NCBI RefSeq assembly: GCF_002003265.1
Contig: NZ_CP019687.1
Span: 3,060,001 to 3,124,000, forward strand
Length of the DNA stretch: 64,000 nucleotides
Source: Paenibacillus larvae subsp. larvae
GTDB lineage: Bacteria > Bacillota > Bacilli > Paenibacillales > NBRC-103111
Direction: 5' to 3'
The translations under genes were made by a program, and so were the position numbers. Position 1 is the stretch's first letter. Each line of letters opens with the position of its first letter. This document shows, in pieces, positions 1 through 9,311 of this stretch. The notes under the pieces were generated by a model. It did no database searches and was not told the origin of the DNA. It saw nothing but the letters and a program-made list of their open reading frames with translations.

Positions 1-254
1 TGGGCTTTATCCAGACTCCAAAGACGAGATCGATGACGATGCGGCTCAAAGCCTTTCAGAATATCTCCTCCGACACGTAGAGTAGGCGAATTGGGCAATA
101 CTGTTCCGCTTTCCTTCTCCAGCTTCAAAAGCCGATCGTAAAGAGCATCATATTCCTGATCCGTTATAGTGGGCTCATCTAAGGTGTAATAGTGGTAATT
201 ATGTTTATTGATCTCTTCGATCAGGATTTTCATTGCCGAAATGACATCGGTCAT
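1..254 (-). CDS. ligA: NAD-dependent DNA ligase, N-terminal part (runs off the window)
   Basis: The minus-strand frame opens with ATG at 254 after a purine-rich ribosome site (GGTGAGGGAG) and stays open to the window edge, giving 84 codons. The translation has the pattern of the LigA adenylation domain N-terminus: NYHYYTLDEPTITDQEYDAL, then SPTLRVGGDILKGFEPHRH and WSLDKA. LigA seals nicks using NAD+ during replication and repair. It lies 88 bp downstream of pcrA in the same direction, the usual pcrB-pcrA-ligA arrangement. The catalytic lysine and later domains are outside the window, so integrity cannot be judged. Confidence 0.9.
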   Translation of the reverse strand, partial: MTDVISAMKILIEEINKHNYHYYTLDEPTITDQEYDALYDRLLKLEKESGTVLPNSPTLRVGGDILKGFEPHRHRSRLWSLDKA

Positions 255-342
255 GCAGGGATCTCCCTCACCTTCAATCTGGTTTTACGATTATTGTTCC
301 ACGAGAAACAAGTCGAAATGAGTATAAATTTGCAGAATTTAA

Positions 343-2673
343 TCAGTTTTCTTTTTTTATCGGGGCGAATTTAGCCAAAAGGCGTTTCACACCTACCGGT
401 GCCGAAAAGGCAATCTGAAGCTCTGTGTCATCTCCCTTTCCTTTTACAGCCACAATGACACCAGTGCCCCATTTGCCATGTGATACTTTATCCCCCATAT
501 TAAAATCACCGGGATTATTTGTTCCCAAAGGCTGCTTAATACGGACGGCGGCTTTACCGGGGCCCGAGGACGGAGCTCCATTTCGTCCCTTTAAGGATGA
601 TTGTCCCCAACCGGAGGATACGGAAGACGAAGATCCAAAGCTCGCGTCTCTGGCCCCAAAACCCTGTCCTCCAGCTGCCGGACGGCCCCAGCCTGTCCCC
701 GCACTTCGTCCGAAGCGCTCCCCGGAGGAGATCCGTTCTGTAACCTCCTCTGGCAGTTCCTGTAAGAAACGGGAAGGCGCATTGGCCGTTGTTCTCCCGA
801 AAAGAGTACGCATCCGGGCACAGGTCAGAAAAAGCTCCTGTTCGGCACGCGTGATGCCGACATAGGCTAATCGGCGTTCTTCCTCCAATTCCTCATCATC
901 TGTGAACGCCCTGCTGTGGGGAAATACCCCCTCTTCCATCCCGATTATGAACACGGTTGGGAATTCCAAGCCTTTAGCACTATGCATAGTCATGAGAACA
1001 ACAGCATCCTGCGGGGCATCCTCTTTATCCATTGTATCGATATCGGCAATTAGGGCCAGATCTGTCAGGAACGATACAAGCGATTTGTTGTCATTGCGTT
1101 TCTCAAAATCCATAGTCACGGATATAAACTCATCGATGTTTTCCAGTCTTGCCTTTGATTCCAATGTATTCTCACGTTGGAGTTCGATGCGATATTCCGT
1201 CATCTCCAACATCTTTTCAGTAAGATCGGTTACGGACACATATTCTACCATACGGTTCAGATTGGAAATCATGTCATAGAAATCTCTAAGGGCATTCTTA
1301 GCCCGGGTACTGATTTCAAGTGAATCCACTTCAGATAAAAGAGCATATAAGGACATGCCTCTCTTAGCAGCAGCATCCGCCACTTTGTCCATTGTAGTAT
1401 CTCCAATTCCACGCTTCGGTACATTCACAATCCGCCTCAGGCTTAAATCATCATCCGGATTAGAAATAAGGCGCAGATAAGCAAGAATGTCTTTAATCTC
1501 TTTACGGTCATAGAATTTTATTCCGCCCACGATCTGGTACGGAATATCTGATTTAATCAGAATTTCCTCGATCACCCGCGACTGGGCGTTCGTTCTGTAT
1601 AAAATAGCATGGTCACTGTACTGCTTCCCGTTCCTGATATTTTTGTTGATCTCACCGGCGATGAAGTAGCCTTCCTCATGCTCAGAATCGGCATTGTAAA
1701 GCTTTATTTTGCTGTCCTCGCCTTTGTCTGTCCAGAGATTTTTAGGCTTTCGTCCTGAGTTGTTGCTGATAACCTGATTGGCTGCATTTAAAATGTTGGA
1801 GGTTGACCTGTAATTTTGCTCAAGCATAATCGTAACTGCATCCGGATAATCTTGCTCAAAATTGAGGATATTGGTAATATCGGCCCCGCGCCAACGATAA
1901 ATCGACTGATCACTGTCCCCAACGACACAAATGTTTTTATGCTTATCGGCAATCATCTGGCAGAGCATATACTGGGCCCTGTTCGTGTCCTGATACTCGT
2001 CAACATGAATATATTGAAATTTATTCTGGTAAAAGTCCAACACTTCAGGCACTTCTTTAAATAACTCAATGGTAGTCATAATCAGATCGTCAAAATCAAG
2101 GGAATTATTCTGCTTCAGCTTTTTCTGGTACAAGGCGTAAACTTTGGATACAATACCCTTAAAATAATCCCCGGTCCTTTCGTCATAGCGGGCAGGAGTA
2201 ACCAGTTCATTTTTGGCGGTCCCGATAGCGGCCTGTATCGCCTTCGGTTCAAACTTTTTCGTATCTATATTAAGTTCCTTCATGCAGGTCTTAATAACTG
2301 ACAGCTGGTCTGAAGAATCCAAAATGGAGAAATTTGAAGTAAATCCTAACCGGCTAATATCTTTCCGTAAAATGCGTACACACATAGAGTGAAAAGTAGA
2401 CACCCATATATCTTCCGCTGCAGGACCAGCCAGTTTCCCGACCCGATCCTGCATCTCACGGGCAGCCTTATTCGTAAAGGTAATAGCCAGAATGCTCCAG
2501 GGAGCTGCTTTACGAGAAGCGATAAGATAGGCAATCCGGTGAGTCAATACCCTCGTCTTTCCGCTGCCTGCTCCCGCCATAATCAGCAAGGGGCCTTGCG
2601 TGGTCTCCACCGCTTTGCACTGCTGCGGATTTAACCGCTGAATCGCATCCAGTATATTCTTAGTTTCGTTCAT
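343..2673 (-). CDS. pcrA: ATP-dependent DNA helicase PcrA (UvrD/Rep family)
   Basis: A 776-residue superfamily 1A helicase that unwinds DNA 3'-5' in repair and replication restart and removes RecA filaments. Visible motifs are Walker A AGAGSGKT (33-40), the motif II region DEYQDTN (about 225), motif [13 protein letters not shown] (about 257) and motif [12 protein letters not shown] (about 610). A Ser/Gly-rich linker then leads to a C-terminal Tudor-like domain ([14 protein letters not shown]) that in PcrA contacts RNA polymerase. The length is normal. The start ATG follows GGAAGGG. It sits between pcrB (149 bp upstream) and ligA, probably one transcription unit. No lesion was seen. Confidence 0.97.
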   Translation of the reverse strand: MNETKNILDAIQRLNPQQCKAVETTQGPLLIMAGAGSGKTRVLTHRIAYLIASRKAAPWSILAITFTNKAAREMQDRVGKLAGPAAEDIWVSTFHSMCVRILRKDISRLGFTSNFSILDSSDQLSVIKTCMKELNIDTKKFEPKAIQAAIGTAKNELVTPARYDERTGDYFKGIVSKVYALYQKKLKQNNSLDFDDLIMTTIELFKEVPEVLDFYQNKFQYIHVDEYQDTNRAQYMLCQMIADKHKNICVVGDSDQSIYRWRGADITNILNFEQDYPDAVTIMLEQNYRSTSNILNAANQVISNNSGRKPKNLWTDKGEDSKIKLYNADSEHEEGYFIAGEINKNIRNGKQYSDHAILYRTNAQSRVIEEILIKSDIPYQIVGGIKFYDRKEIKDILAYLRLISNPDDDLSLRRIVNVPKRGIGDTTMDKVADAAAKRGMSLYALLSEVDSLEISTRAKNALRDFYDMISNLNRMVEYVSVTDLTEKMLEMTEYRIELQRENTLESKARLENIDEFISVTMDFEKRNDNKSLVSFLTDLALIADIDTMDKEDAPQDAVVLMTMHSAKGLEFPTVFIIGMEEGVFPHSRAFTDDEELEEERRLAYVGITRAEQELFLTCARMRTLFGRTTANAPSRFLQELPEEVTERISSGERFGRSAGTGWGRPAAGGQGFGARDASFGSSSSVSSGWGQSSLKGRNGAPSSGPGKAAVRIKQPLGTNNPGDFNMGDKVSHGKWGTGVIVAVKGKGDDTELQIAFSAPVGVKRLLAKFAPIKKEN

Positions 2674-2821
2674 CGTTAAACCCTTCCTATCTCAATTTTG
2701 CAAAATCTATAATTAAGCTGCATGCCTTTACATAAGCGTCAGTATTTAGTGTGAAAATAAACACGGGGTTATCTTCAATTCCGTTTTATCGGTAACTTTT
2801 TGATTCTGTGAAAAGGACTGG

Positions 2822-3520
2822 TTAAGAATCAATGGAAGCAACCGAAGTTACGGTCGCAAGAGCCTTGTGCAAATCCGTATAAATCAGGTTGCCGACTACT
2901 ACCGTATCGGCTGCGGACGCCGCTATAGAGGCCTTGTCCGGCCCATCGATACCTCCGCCATAAAAAACACGGGTACGGCTAAGCACAGATTTGGCCGCAC
3001 TTACCAGTTTCATATCACCAAAAGTACCGCTATACTCCAGATAAAGTATAGGAAGATGGAACATACGCTCGGCCATTCGGGCGTACGCTACGACATCCCG
3101 GGTGGTAAGATCCGTATCCGCCTCAGATACTTTGGCGGCTGTGGATTCCCCGTTAAGAATTACGTATCCCTCTACCAGAACTTCTTTCCAGTCCATGACG
3201 GCACCATACTCTTTGACCGCTTTATGATGCTGGCCAAGAATCCATTCCGGATCTCCCGCATTCAAAACACTGGGAATCAGGTATAAATCAAACCCTGGAA
3301 CAATCGCTTCCAGATGGGATACTTCCAGTACACAAGGAACTTCATACATTCTGATCCGGGATAGCAGCTCGACTGTATTCTCAAAGGTAACTCCGGAAGA
3401 ACCGCCCACCAGAATCACATCTGTTCCGGACAGACATATCTGCTCCAGGGCTTCGTCTGAAATCGTTTTGTCAGGGTCAAGCTTAAAAGCATGCTTCCAA
3501 TGGGTTATATCTACAATCAA
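2822..3520 (-). CDS. pcrB: Heptaprenylglyceryl phosphate synthase PcrB
   Basis: A 232-residue TIM-barrel enzyme of the GGGP-synthase family. In Firmicutes PcrB joins heptaprenyl diphosphate to sn-glycerol-1-phosphate, making an archaeal-type ether lipid precursor. Family signatures are VGGSSGVTFENT near residue 37, YLEYSGTFGD, the phosphate-binding GGGIDG loop and a C-terminal VVVGNLIY. The start is TTG at 3520, placed 6 nt after GGAGGG; the more downstream ATGs would cut conserved sequence. It is the first gene of the pcrB-pcrA-ligA group. The length is normal. Confidence 0.95.
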   Translation of the reverse strand: MIVDITHWKHAFKLDPDKTISDEALEQICLSGTDVILVGGSSGVTFENTVELLSRIRMYEVPCVLEVSHLEAIVPGFDLYLIPSVLNAGDPEWILGQHHKAVKEYGAVMDWKEVLVEGYVILNGESTAAKVSEADTDLTTRDVVAYARMAERMFHLPILYLEYSGTFGDMKLVSAAKSVLSRTRVFYGGGIDGPDKASIAASAADTVVVGNLIYTDLHKALATVTSVASIDS

Positions 3521-3710
3521 GGCTTTCCCTCCATTAATTGCCGTAAATCATACTGTTAATAAACTCAGTCTAAGGTACCCTGCTAGCCGTGTCAAATCTA
3601 GAAAGTCTTTATCTTCAGTATACTATTTAGAACGTATGTTCGCAATTCATTAAAGAGCTTGGGAAATTAAAAAGACAGAAGTCTCTTAAATAGAACAGTA
3701 TAAAAAAATA

Positions 3711-3727
3711 CACCCGAATATCGGGTG
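3711..3727 (-). terminator. Terminator hairpin after the decayed ABC operon
   Basis: The stem CACCCGA/TCGGGTG encloses a 3-nt loop and, read on the minus strand, is followed by a T-rich run (TATTTTTTTA). It lies downstream of the ABC ATPase and upstream of pcrB, so it separates the two units. The rest of 3521-3758 holds no gene that I can see, only the presumed pcrB promoter region. Confidence 0.65.
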
Positions 3728-3758
3728 CAAACAAGATGTGGCAAAGAGAAAACGTCAG

Positions 3759-3917
3759 CTATTCTTTTAGAATATGGAAACGGCTCCGCTTTTTGATGAA
3801 ATAAACATTAATCAAACAACAAACGATTCCGGCAATAAGCTGTGCCGTCCTAAAATCATCCGGATTTGTCGACGATTTAGGTATGTACCACTGCATAATA
3901 TAGAGAACTTTGGCCGC
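3759..3917 (-). pseudogene. Orphan C-terminal tail, probably of a deleted ABC-2 permease
   Basis: In the frame shifted relative to the end of the ABC ATPase, about 50 codons stay open to TAG at 3759-3761. They read as AAKVLYIMQWYIP, a polar stretch, then one membrane-like segment TAQLIAGIVCCLINVYF and a basic tail IKKRSRFHILKE. This looks like the last transmembrane helix and cytoplasmic tail of a permease. The frame has no start or ribosome site of its own. Inference: a deletion removed most of a gene downstream of the ATPase and joined the two out of frame. A chance hydrophobic frame is possible. Confidence 0.4.
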
Positions 3918-4713
3918 TCCCGCCTGTAAATGTACCCATTAATTGATAGCGCCCTTTATGTTCCGTTACATTGGTTATAAACATATCTTGATTATTTCTT
4001 AATCTTTCGTATTCGCTAAAGTTAGCTTCAACCAGCCAGACTTTGTGCAGCGCATTGTCTGTAACTTGCTGAACACTCTCATATTTTTCTAGCTTTCCCT
4101 TATTCATCAATAACACTTGATCACAGGTCACGGCAACATCTTCCGTAATGTGAGTGGACAAAATAACGATGCGATTGGTTGACAAGCGTTTAATCAAATG
4201 CCGGAAACGGATTCTTTCTTCCGGATCAAGGCCGGCCGTCGGTTCGTCTACCAAAAGCAGCTCGGGTTCATGCAGGATAGCCTGGCCGATGCCTAGTCGT
4301 TGTTTCATCCCGCCAGACAACTGTTTGACCTTTTTACGGGCTTGGTCCTGCAAACGGACATCTTCCAAAATAGAAGGTATTTTTTGTTTTAGTGTCTGAT
4401 TATCCATATTTCTAAGCGTACCCATATACTCCAAATATTCATGTACTGTCAGATTTGGAAAGATACCTATATGCTGCGGCAAATATCCAATCATAGTCCT
4501 GATTTTTTCAATATCTGCAGCCCAGGCAACTTGATTCAAAGAGATTGTTCCTGTTGTGGCAGAATGATAGGTAGCCAATATGCGCAATAAGGTTGTTTTT
4601 CCAGCACCATTGGGGCCAAGCAGGCCTATTACCCCTTTGTCAAGTTGTACATTGACTGGATGCAAGGCCAGTTTTTTTCCATATTTTTTTGTGACTTGCT
4701 TTAAAATAAGCAT
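3877..4713 (-). CDS. ABC transporter ATP-binding protein (ABC-2 exporter type)
   Basis: A 278-residue ATPase with Walker A GPNGAGKT (33-40), signature LSGGMKQRLGIGQAI, Walker B LLLVDEPT followed by AGLDPEER, and the switch histidine in ILSTHITED. It would power export through an ABC-2 type permease such as the one encoded just upstream; the substrate is unknown. The start ATG overlaps the shifted-frame stop of the permease gene (TGATG). The last residues (GGSGQSSLYYAVVHT) look unlike family C-termini, and another frame continues past the stop (tail at 3759-3917), so the 3' end may be a deletion junction. The core ATPase domain is intact. Confidence 0.85.
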   Translation of the reverse strand: MLILKQVTKKYGKKLALHPVNVQLDKGVIGLLGPNGAGKTTLLRILATYHSATTGTISLNQVAWAADIEKIRTMIGYLPQHIGIFPNLTVHEYLEYMGTLRNMDNQTLKQKIPSILEDVRLQDQARKKVKQLSGGMKQRLGIGQAILHEPELLLVDEPTAGLDPEERIRFRHLIKRLSTNRIVILSTHITEDVAVTCDQVLLMNKGKLEKYESVQQVTDNALHKVWLVEANFSEYERLRNNQDMFITNVTEHKGRYQLMGTFTGGSGQSSLYYAVVHT

Positions 4714-5934
4714 CAGAGATCCTCCATAACTTGTTGAACCGTTAGTTTCCCATGTGTTTGTTCATACCATTTATCAATAAGTTTCTGCTTTTCTTGTCAG
4801 AGGAGCATATTTATTGTAAATCAGATCCATAAACGGTACCCCGTACTCTTGTTCATACATGGGGCGTGCATCTTTGTTTTCAATATCGCCGAAATAAAAA
4901 CTTTGAAATAGATTCAATTCCTTAAAGTTTTGTTCCGGCCTCAAACTTTGCCATAAAGCAAGCACTATTTCAGGTTTCTGGCTGGTTAGGCTTATATCTA
5001 CCGTGTAGTTGAAATCATGATTATTTTGGCCATGAACAAAATCAATATGATAATCACTGATTTTATAATCCAATTTATTGGAAAGATTCCCCTGTGGAAG
5101 GGTAAAAACACTATCCTGCAATCCCGTACGTTCTGGATCCGTTATATACGGCACATAAGGGGAAAATATAGGGAGGGTGCACACTGCTATTACAAGACCC
5201 CCACATACCCTTTTTAGCTGTACTTTTTGATAAGCTTTTATTAAGCCAAACAAGGAAAGAAGCAATAAACACATGAATAATCGCTGAATATAGACCCCTG
5301 TATTGGGGAGCATCTTTTCCAGAGGATAAATATTGGTGGCGGTTAGCTGGACATTGGTATCTCCGTTAATTAACCAACCCCCTATCCAAGAAGGGATAAA
5401 TCCGAGCATCGAATTATACGGTGTGGTTAGAAACCATAAAACTATTATTCCTAAATAACTGAACAAACTGGGATAAATAGAATAAAATAAATAACCCAAC
5501 AGAAGTGAAAAATAAAAAGGAAGCAGCCAGCAAAACACAGTATATGTAAAAGATTCCCCAATTAATTTGATGGTCACGTTATGGTGGGTAAACTGAATGT
5601 AGCCCACTACTGTAAGATATAAAATAAAATACACGACCGTTTCCAGAATGAGCCAGTACAGGAGCTTACTAACTAATAAGCTAATTAACTTTGGAGTCGT
5701 TCTATAGAATTCAATTTGGTTATTCATCTGCTCTGCTCTGGCTTCTTCCGCTCCAAAGAGAAAAAATAATAGCGTCATCATCATGATCATATAGATCAAA
5801 CTTGGAATAATGTATAAATCGGTTAAATTCTCACTTGGCAAAAATACAGCTACACCAATAGCTCCAAGAAAAAGAACGAACCAAACAGGTTTTCGCATAA
5901 ACTCTAGAGCTTGAAATTTCATTAAACGCAACAT
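4713..5934 (-). pseudogene. ABC-2 type permease, frameshifted near its 3' end
   Basis: The main frame (4774-5934) encodes 386 residues: about six hydrophobic segments in the first 240 residues, then an extracytoplasmic-looking domain. It ends abruptly as APLTRKAETY. The shifted frame continues plausibly as EKQKLIDKWYEQTHGKLTV and on to ...VMEDL, and its stop TGA at 4713-4715 overlaps the ATG of the ATPase gene, as expected for a translationally coupled pair. Inference: loss of one 5-nt AAAAG unit near 4786-4795 caused the shift. The protein would lose only about 25 residues and might still work. Substrate unknown; it pairs with the ATPase at 3877. Confidence 0.7.
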
Positions 5935-6186
5935 GTTATGCCCCTTGTCTGAAAGAAAAATGGCTTAACCAAGCGAACTTAAGCAGCAAGAAAATATTAC
6001 AGCCCAATCCACTTTCTATCAAGGAACAAATTGTTTATTTCTACATTTCATTTCTTCATTAGAATTCTCATAATTTTGCTAAGATGTAGCTATTTTATTA
6101 ACGAACTATGATACTTTCATTTTATGAAATTTACTGTTTATTTATAAAAAGGAATCCCCTCATTACATTCACCAAGCCAGGCATTC

Positions 6187-6636
6187 CTAACCCCCTCCTC
6201 CCTTCACTTCAATATGGAACTCTTTTTCCACATGAAGCGGTTTATGGTCGTTTTGTTGTAGGGTCAATTTAATGGTATGTTTACCCGGCGGGATGTTCTC
6301 GAGAATAATCCGGGACTGCTCTTTCATCATCACTTTAGGTTCTCCATCCACAACCAGGTGCAGGTGGCCTTCTCCGGAAACGTGTTTTTTACCGAAATGT
6401 TCGGCCGACAGCTTGAAGTTTTTCACTGTATAAGAAATGGTTGCTTTATTCCCTTCCTTGATCAGCTGTGCCTCCAGCTCCGGTACGGCGGCATAAACAG
6501 GCTGGGCAATCGGATTCCCTCCTGCCAAAACATGATTTCCCATCGCGTCCGGATGGTAAATGCCCGTGCATCCGGCGGCAATTCCTACTGTCAGTAGTAA
6601 GGTATTGGCCATGGCAAACCATCTGTTTTTCATCAT
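6187..6636 (-). CDS. Small exported protein, probable lipoprotein
   Basis: About 149 residues with an N-terminal basic and hydrophobic segment (KNRWFAMANTLLLTVGIAAG) followed by Cys, fitting a lipobox (IAAGC). The mature part has a beta-rich look, with HLHLVVDGEPKVMMKEQSR and ENIPPGKHTIKLTLQQNDHK, recalling exported FixH/YtkA-type domains of unknown ligand. I do not recognise a specific family. The start ATG at 6636 has GGGAGG about 9 nt upstream and is preferred over a TTG two codons earlier. It is a single gene. The 250 bp downstream (5935-6186) hold nothing I recognise. Confidence 0.7.
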   Translation of the reverse strand: MMKNRWFAMANTLLLTVGIAAGCTGIYHPDAMGNHVLAGGNPIAQPVYAAVPELEAQLIKEGNKATISYTVKNFKLSAEHFGKKHVSGEGHLHLVVDGEPKVMMKEQSRIILENIPPGKHTIKLTLQQNDHKPLHVEKEFHIEVKGGGG

Positions 6637-6713
6637 AATCAACTACCTCCCGCTCCCTGATTTGGACATCCTAGGGATGTTATATGTGGACAAACGGATA
6701 TTCATGCTTATAA

Positions 6714-6763
6714 AAAAAGGAAACCTTCATACCCGCCGGGATAAACGTGAAGGTTTCCTTTTT
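6714..6763. terminator. Bidirectional terminator
   Basis: A 16-bp stem (AAAAAGGAAACCTTCA paired with its complement at 6748-6763) around an 18-nt loop has A/T runs on both sides. It lies after the coat-like gene at 6805 and ahead of the lipoprotein gene at 6187, so it mainly ends the minus-strand coat unit. Confidence 0.85.
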
Positions 6764-6804
6764 CGTCATAGCCGCCTTGCCAGAAAGGCGGCTGGTTTAT
6801 ACAG

Positions 6805-7794
6805 TCACGGCATGAACCGTCCGCCGGGACTGCCATGCGGCGGCAGCGGCTGCATGCCACCGGAGCCCCCGCCTATACCGCCATAGGGGATATAGACGGG
6901 GGAGGCGTGGCCCGTCCCCGGATAGGACGGGCCCTGGAAGGCTGACCCGGCAGGTTGTCCGGGACGGGTTATGCCCCTCTGCGTTATATCGCTTGCGGGG
7001 TAACCCTGGCCAGAGCCGATATAGGGGCTCTGGCTCTGGTAGGGCGGCGCCTGCCCGCTGGTTGCAGGCGCCCCCTGGGAGGAATGCGGTTGATAGACCG
7101 CATTCGGGTAAAGCTGCTGCGTCAGCACAGCACCTGGCTGCGGCTTCTTGTGCTCTCCATGACCTTGGTGTGACAAAGCCATATCGGCATCCGGCTGTCC
7201 GGTCAAACGGTTTGCTTCTGCCTCCAGGACCCTGGATGCGGAAAAAGCCGGCACTTCCGTACCAGTAGGCGCAGAAGACAACGATTTTTCTTTTTGGGAA
7301 GCGGATCCTTGTGCTTGAGCAAATGACTGTCCCTGCGCCAGCGGCCCTTCTGTATTGGTTAGGCTGTCTTGCCGGTCCGCTTCATCCACCGTTACAGAAC
7401 CGGCATGGACAAAATTGGATGCTCCCTGTGCTGAAGAACCCCCGCTCACGGATGCGGAGGATGCGGATGTAAATTGATGGACCAAAGCCCTTAATTTCGC
7501 AGCTGACTTGGTCTGCTTCTGGCTTTCGGACTGGATTTCCTGCGCAGTTGCCGTCGGAACGCTGCCATAGGCATTCAGACTGCGGATAGCCTCATAAAGT
7601 TCTGCCTGATGCTTCAATGTCTGATTTAACAAAGTCGTAAACTGCTCACGTACCTGCAAATGGTTGGCCTCCAGAGCAGCCGTAGTATATTCACGCGCAG
7701 TCCGTTTTAATTCCGATAGAATCACATTGGCCTGATCCTGTTCCTCCATCCTGAAGGAGGAAGCTTCATTTTGGGCCGTTTTGCTTTGGATCAT
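6805..7794 (-). CDS. CotF-family spore coat-like protein with long Pro/Gly-rich tail
   Basis: 329 residues. The first 110 form a helical, ferritin-like domain typical of CotF-family spore coat proteins (QANVILSELKRTAREYTTAA, HLQVREQFTTLLNQTLKHQ). A Ser/Ala/Gln-rich low-complexity middle follows, then a Pro/Gly/Tyr-rich tail (YPNAVYQPHSS, SPYIGSGQGYP, YIPYGGIGGGSGG). The start follows AGGAGTG. It is 33 bp downstream of a smaller protein with a similar helical core, so the two are probably co-transcribed and may associate. The tail is compositionally like coat or exosporium proteins. Function is inferred from the family only. Confidence 0.75.
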   Translation of the reverse strand: MIQSKTAQNEASSFRMEEQDQANVILSELKRTAREYTTAALEANHLQVREQFTTLLNQTLKHQAELYEAIRSLNAYGSVPTATAQEIQSESQKQTKSAAKLRALVHQFTSASSASVSGGSSAQGASNFVHAGSVTVDEADRQDSLTNTEGPLAQGQSFAQAQGSASQKEKSLSSAPTGTEVPAFSASRVLEAEANRLTGQPDADMALSHQGHGEHKKPQPGAVLTQQLYPNAVYQPHSSQGAPATSGQAPPYQSQSPYIGSGQGYPASDITQRGITRPGQPAGSAFQGPSYPGTGHASPVYIPYGGIGGGSGGMQPLPPHGSPGGRFMP

Positions 7795-7826
7795 AATTTC
7801 ACACTCCTATAGGGCAAAGCGCCCAT

Positions 7827-8057
7827 TTATTGGTTGGATGGTGATTGGGCGCCAAACGTGCTAAAGAGACCATTTAATTGCTCCACTTGTTTGAGCCGTT
7901 CTCTGGCATGCCGATCCATCACCTGTTTCAGTTCAGGTTTGGTACTTTCCACTGCCCCCTGTACATACAGCTTGGTCAGCAGTTCTTCATTTTTCATGCT
8001 GTCTGTTATGTAAGACAGTTCTTTCGCCGTTAGTCCGCTTTTGGAGGACGGGTTCAT
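7827..8057 (-). CDS. Small CotF-family spore coat-like protein
   Basis: 76 residues, helical, with the short form of the CotF fold: LTAKELSYITDSMKNEELL, LYVQGAVESTKPELKQVMDR and a C-terminal amphipathic helix. The start ATG at 8057 has AAAGGGGTG at good spacing; a longer in-frame opening up to 8189 has no family similarity and no ribosome site. It is the first gene of a two-gene unit with the larger coat-like protein. A role in the spore coat is inferred from family membership, not seen. Confidence 0.75.
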   Translation of the reverse strand: MNPSSKSGLTAKELSYITDSMKNEELLTKLYVQGAVESTKPELKQVMDRHARERLKQVEQLNGLFSTFGAQSPSNQ

Positions 8058-8163
8058 CCGCTTCACCCCTTTCCATGGTTTTCCTTTACCGTGCCCAAAA
8101 AACAGGAAATGTATGTGCCTGCAATTAAAAAGGAATGTTCTGCCTGATCCCCGTACAAGCTGC

Positions 8164-8204
8164 AAAAAAAAGCCGCCACCTCCGGACATCCGGTTGGGCA
8201 GCAG
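8164..8204 (-). terminator. Terminator of the Gld-type ABC operon
   Basis: On the minus strand, a 9-bp GC-rich stem with G-U pairs encloses an inner CCGG-ATGT-CCGG stem, followed directly by eight T residues. It lies 105 bp beyond the stop of the DUF4340 gene. Confidence 0.8.
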
Positions 8205-8309
8205 CCTTCACACGAGAACCGGATGGACTTTCCTCATCCATCCTAGATCTCATGCCAGCTATGATTCTATTATTGAAGCAAAAACGCGTCCATATCGGCT
8301 CTATACCTT

Positions 8310-9311
8310 CTATGGGGTCGGTGTTGCGGATGGAGATGGAGACGGGCTTGTCGCGGTCTTTTCCTCCTCGATTTGTTTCTTCTCTTCATCCGTCAGTTTC
8401 CCCTGGGAGGCCAAGTCCTGAACTCCACTTACCGGAATGGCATATGCCCATGGACCGCCCTCCTTCATCATCCAAACCAGATCCTTGCTGGATTGGCCAA
8501 GGTATACCGATTTCGTTTCCTGTCCATCCTTAACCTCGGTCACTTCAATACGAAGTTCACCCTTAATGTCCGTATGGTTGGAAGCGGGCTCCACAAGTTT
8601 TTCCGTTGAGAGGGATGACAGCTTATCCAGTCTGCTGCTCACCATTGTTCCTGGAATCTCTTCGTTGTTTAACGTCCATTTGGCTTCAGCCATCGACTTA
8701 CCCGGCTCTTGCTTGATCAGAGTCCATGTCTGGTTATTCCAGCTAAAATCCAGCTTGGTCACTTTATCAGAATCAAATTTTGCCGGACTACAATCCACGA
8801 AATCAATCGGCGCTTTACTCAATTGCTCAAGGCTTTGTCCGGTCACCGGAAACACCTGGTCCGAGCCAGCCAGCTTCGCATACACGGAGTCCCCCGTTGG
8901 AAGATTCTCTCCGGTTTGCAAAACCTTCGACGTTCCGTCTTTGAGCGTTACCCGGTACTCTGCAGCAGGTTTATCCAAGCCGTATTTGGCAAGATCAGAT
9001 GCCTGATCCTCTACAATATCTTCACGGTTTAGAGATACGTAAGTATCCAGCCAACTGCCGACCAGATTGCTGTTGATCGGCTGTTCCTGCGGTTTTTGCA
9101 TCGTCCAGTTCCCGTCTTTCAGAGATAACTCTGTTTCTCCTTTATCTGTTTTTACGTAAATCCCCTGCACGTCTTCTTTCTTCATACTAAAGACAGGTGA
9201 GGTTTTTTCTGCCGTCTCATCTTCTTTTTTGAAAAAGGAGTGGCCGGACGCATACCAGAACAACCCGATAAATACGGCCAAAGCCAAAAGAGTGGGGATA
9301 AATTTCCTCAT
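8310..9311 (-). CDS. DUF4340 membrane-anchored protein of a Gld-type ABC operon
   Basis: About 333 residues: one N-terminal membrane anchor (KFIPTLLALAVFIGLFWYA), then repeated beta-rich DUF4340 units (GIYVKTDKGETELSLKDGNW, LDKPAAEYRVTLKDGTSKVL, VYLGQSSKDLVWMMKEGG) and an acidic, Ser/Pro-rich C-terminus (SPSPSPSATPTP). DUF4340 proteins usually accompany GldG-like proteins in ABC operons of unknown substrate. The start ATG at 9311 overlaps the upstream stop as ATGA and has GGAGG at good spacing. It is the last gene of the four-gene operon. It is probably extracytoplasmic; function unknown. Confidence 0.85.
   Translation of the reverse strand: MRKFIPTLLALAVFIGLFWYASGHSFFKKEDETAEKTSPVFSMKKEDVQGIYVKTDKGETELSLKDGNWTMQKPQEQPINSNLVGSWLDTYVSLNREDIVEDQASDLAKYGLDKPAAEYRVTLKDGTSKVLQTGENLPTGDSVYAKLAGSDQVFPVTGQSLEQLSKAPIDFVDCSPAKFDSDKVTKLDFSWNNQTWTLIKQEPGKSMAEAKWTLNNEEIPGTMVSSRLDKLSSLSTEKLVEPASNHTDIKGELRIEVTEVKDGQETKSVYLGQSSKDLVWMMKEGGPWAYAIPVSGVQDLASQGKLTDEEKKQIEEEKTATSPSPSPSATPTP

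Noticed and set aside
7139-7268. Short plus-strand frames over the CotF-like gene
   Set aside because: Antisense to a low-complexity, high-G+C region, which creates long spurious frames.
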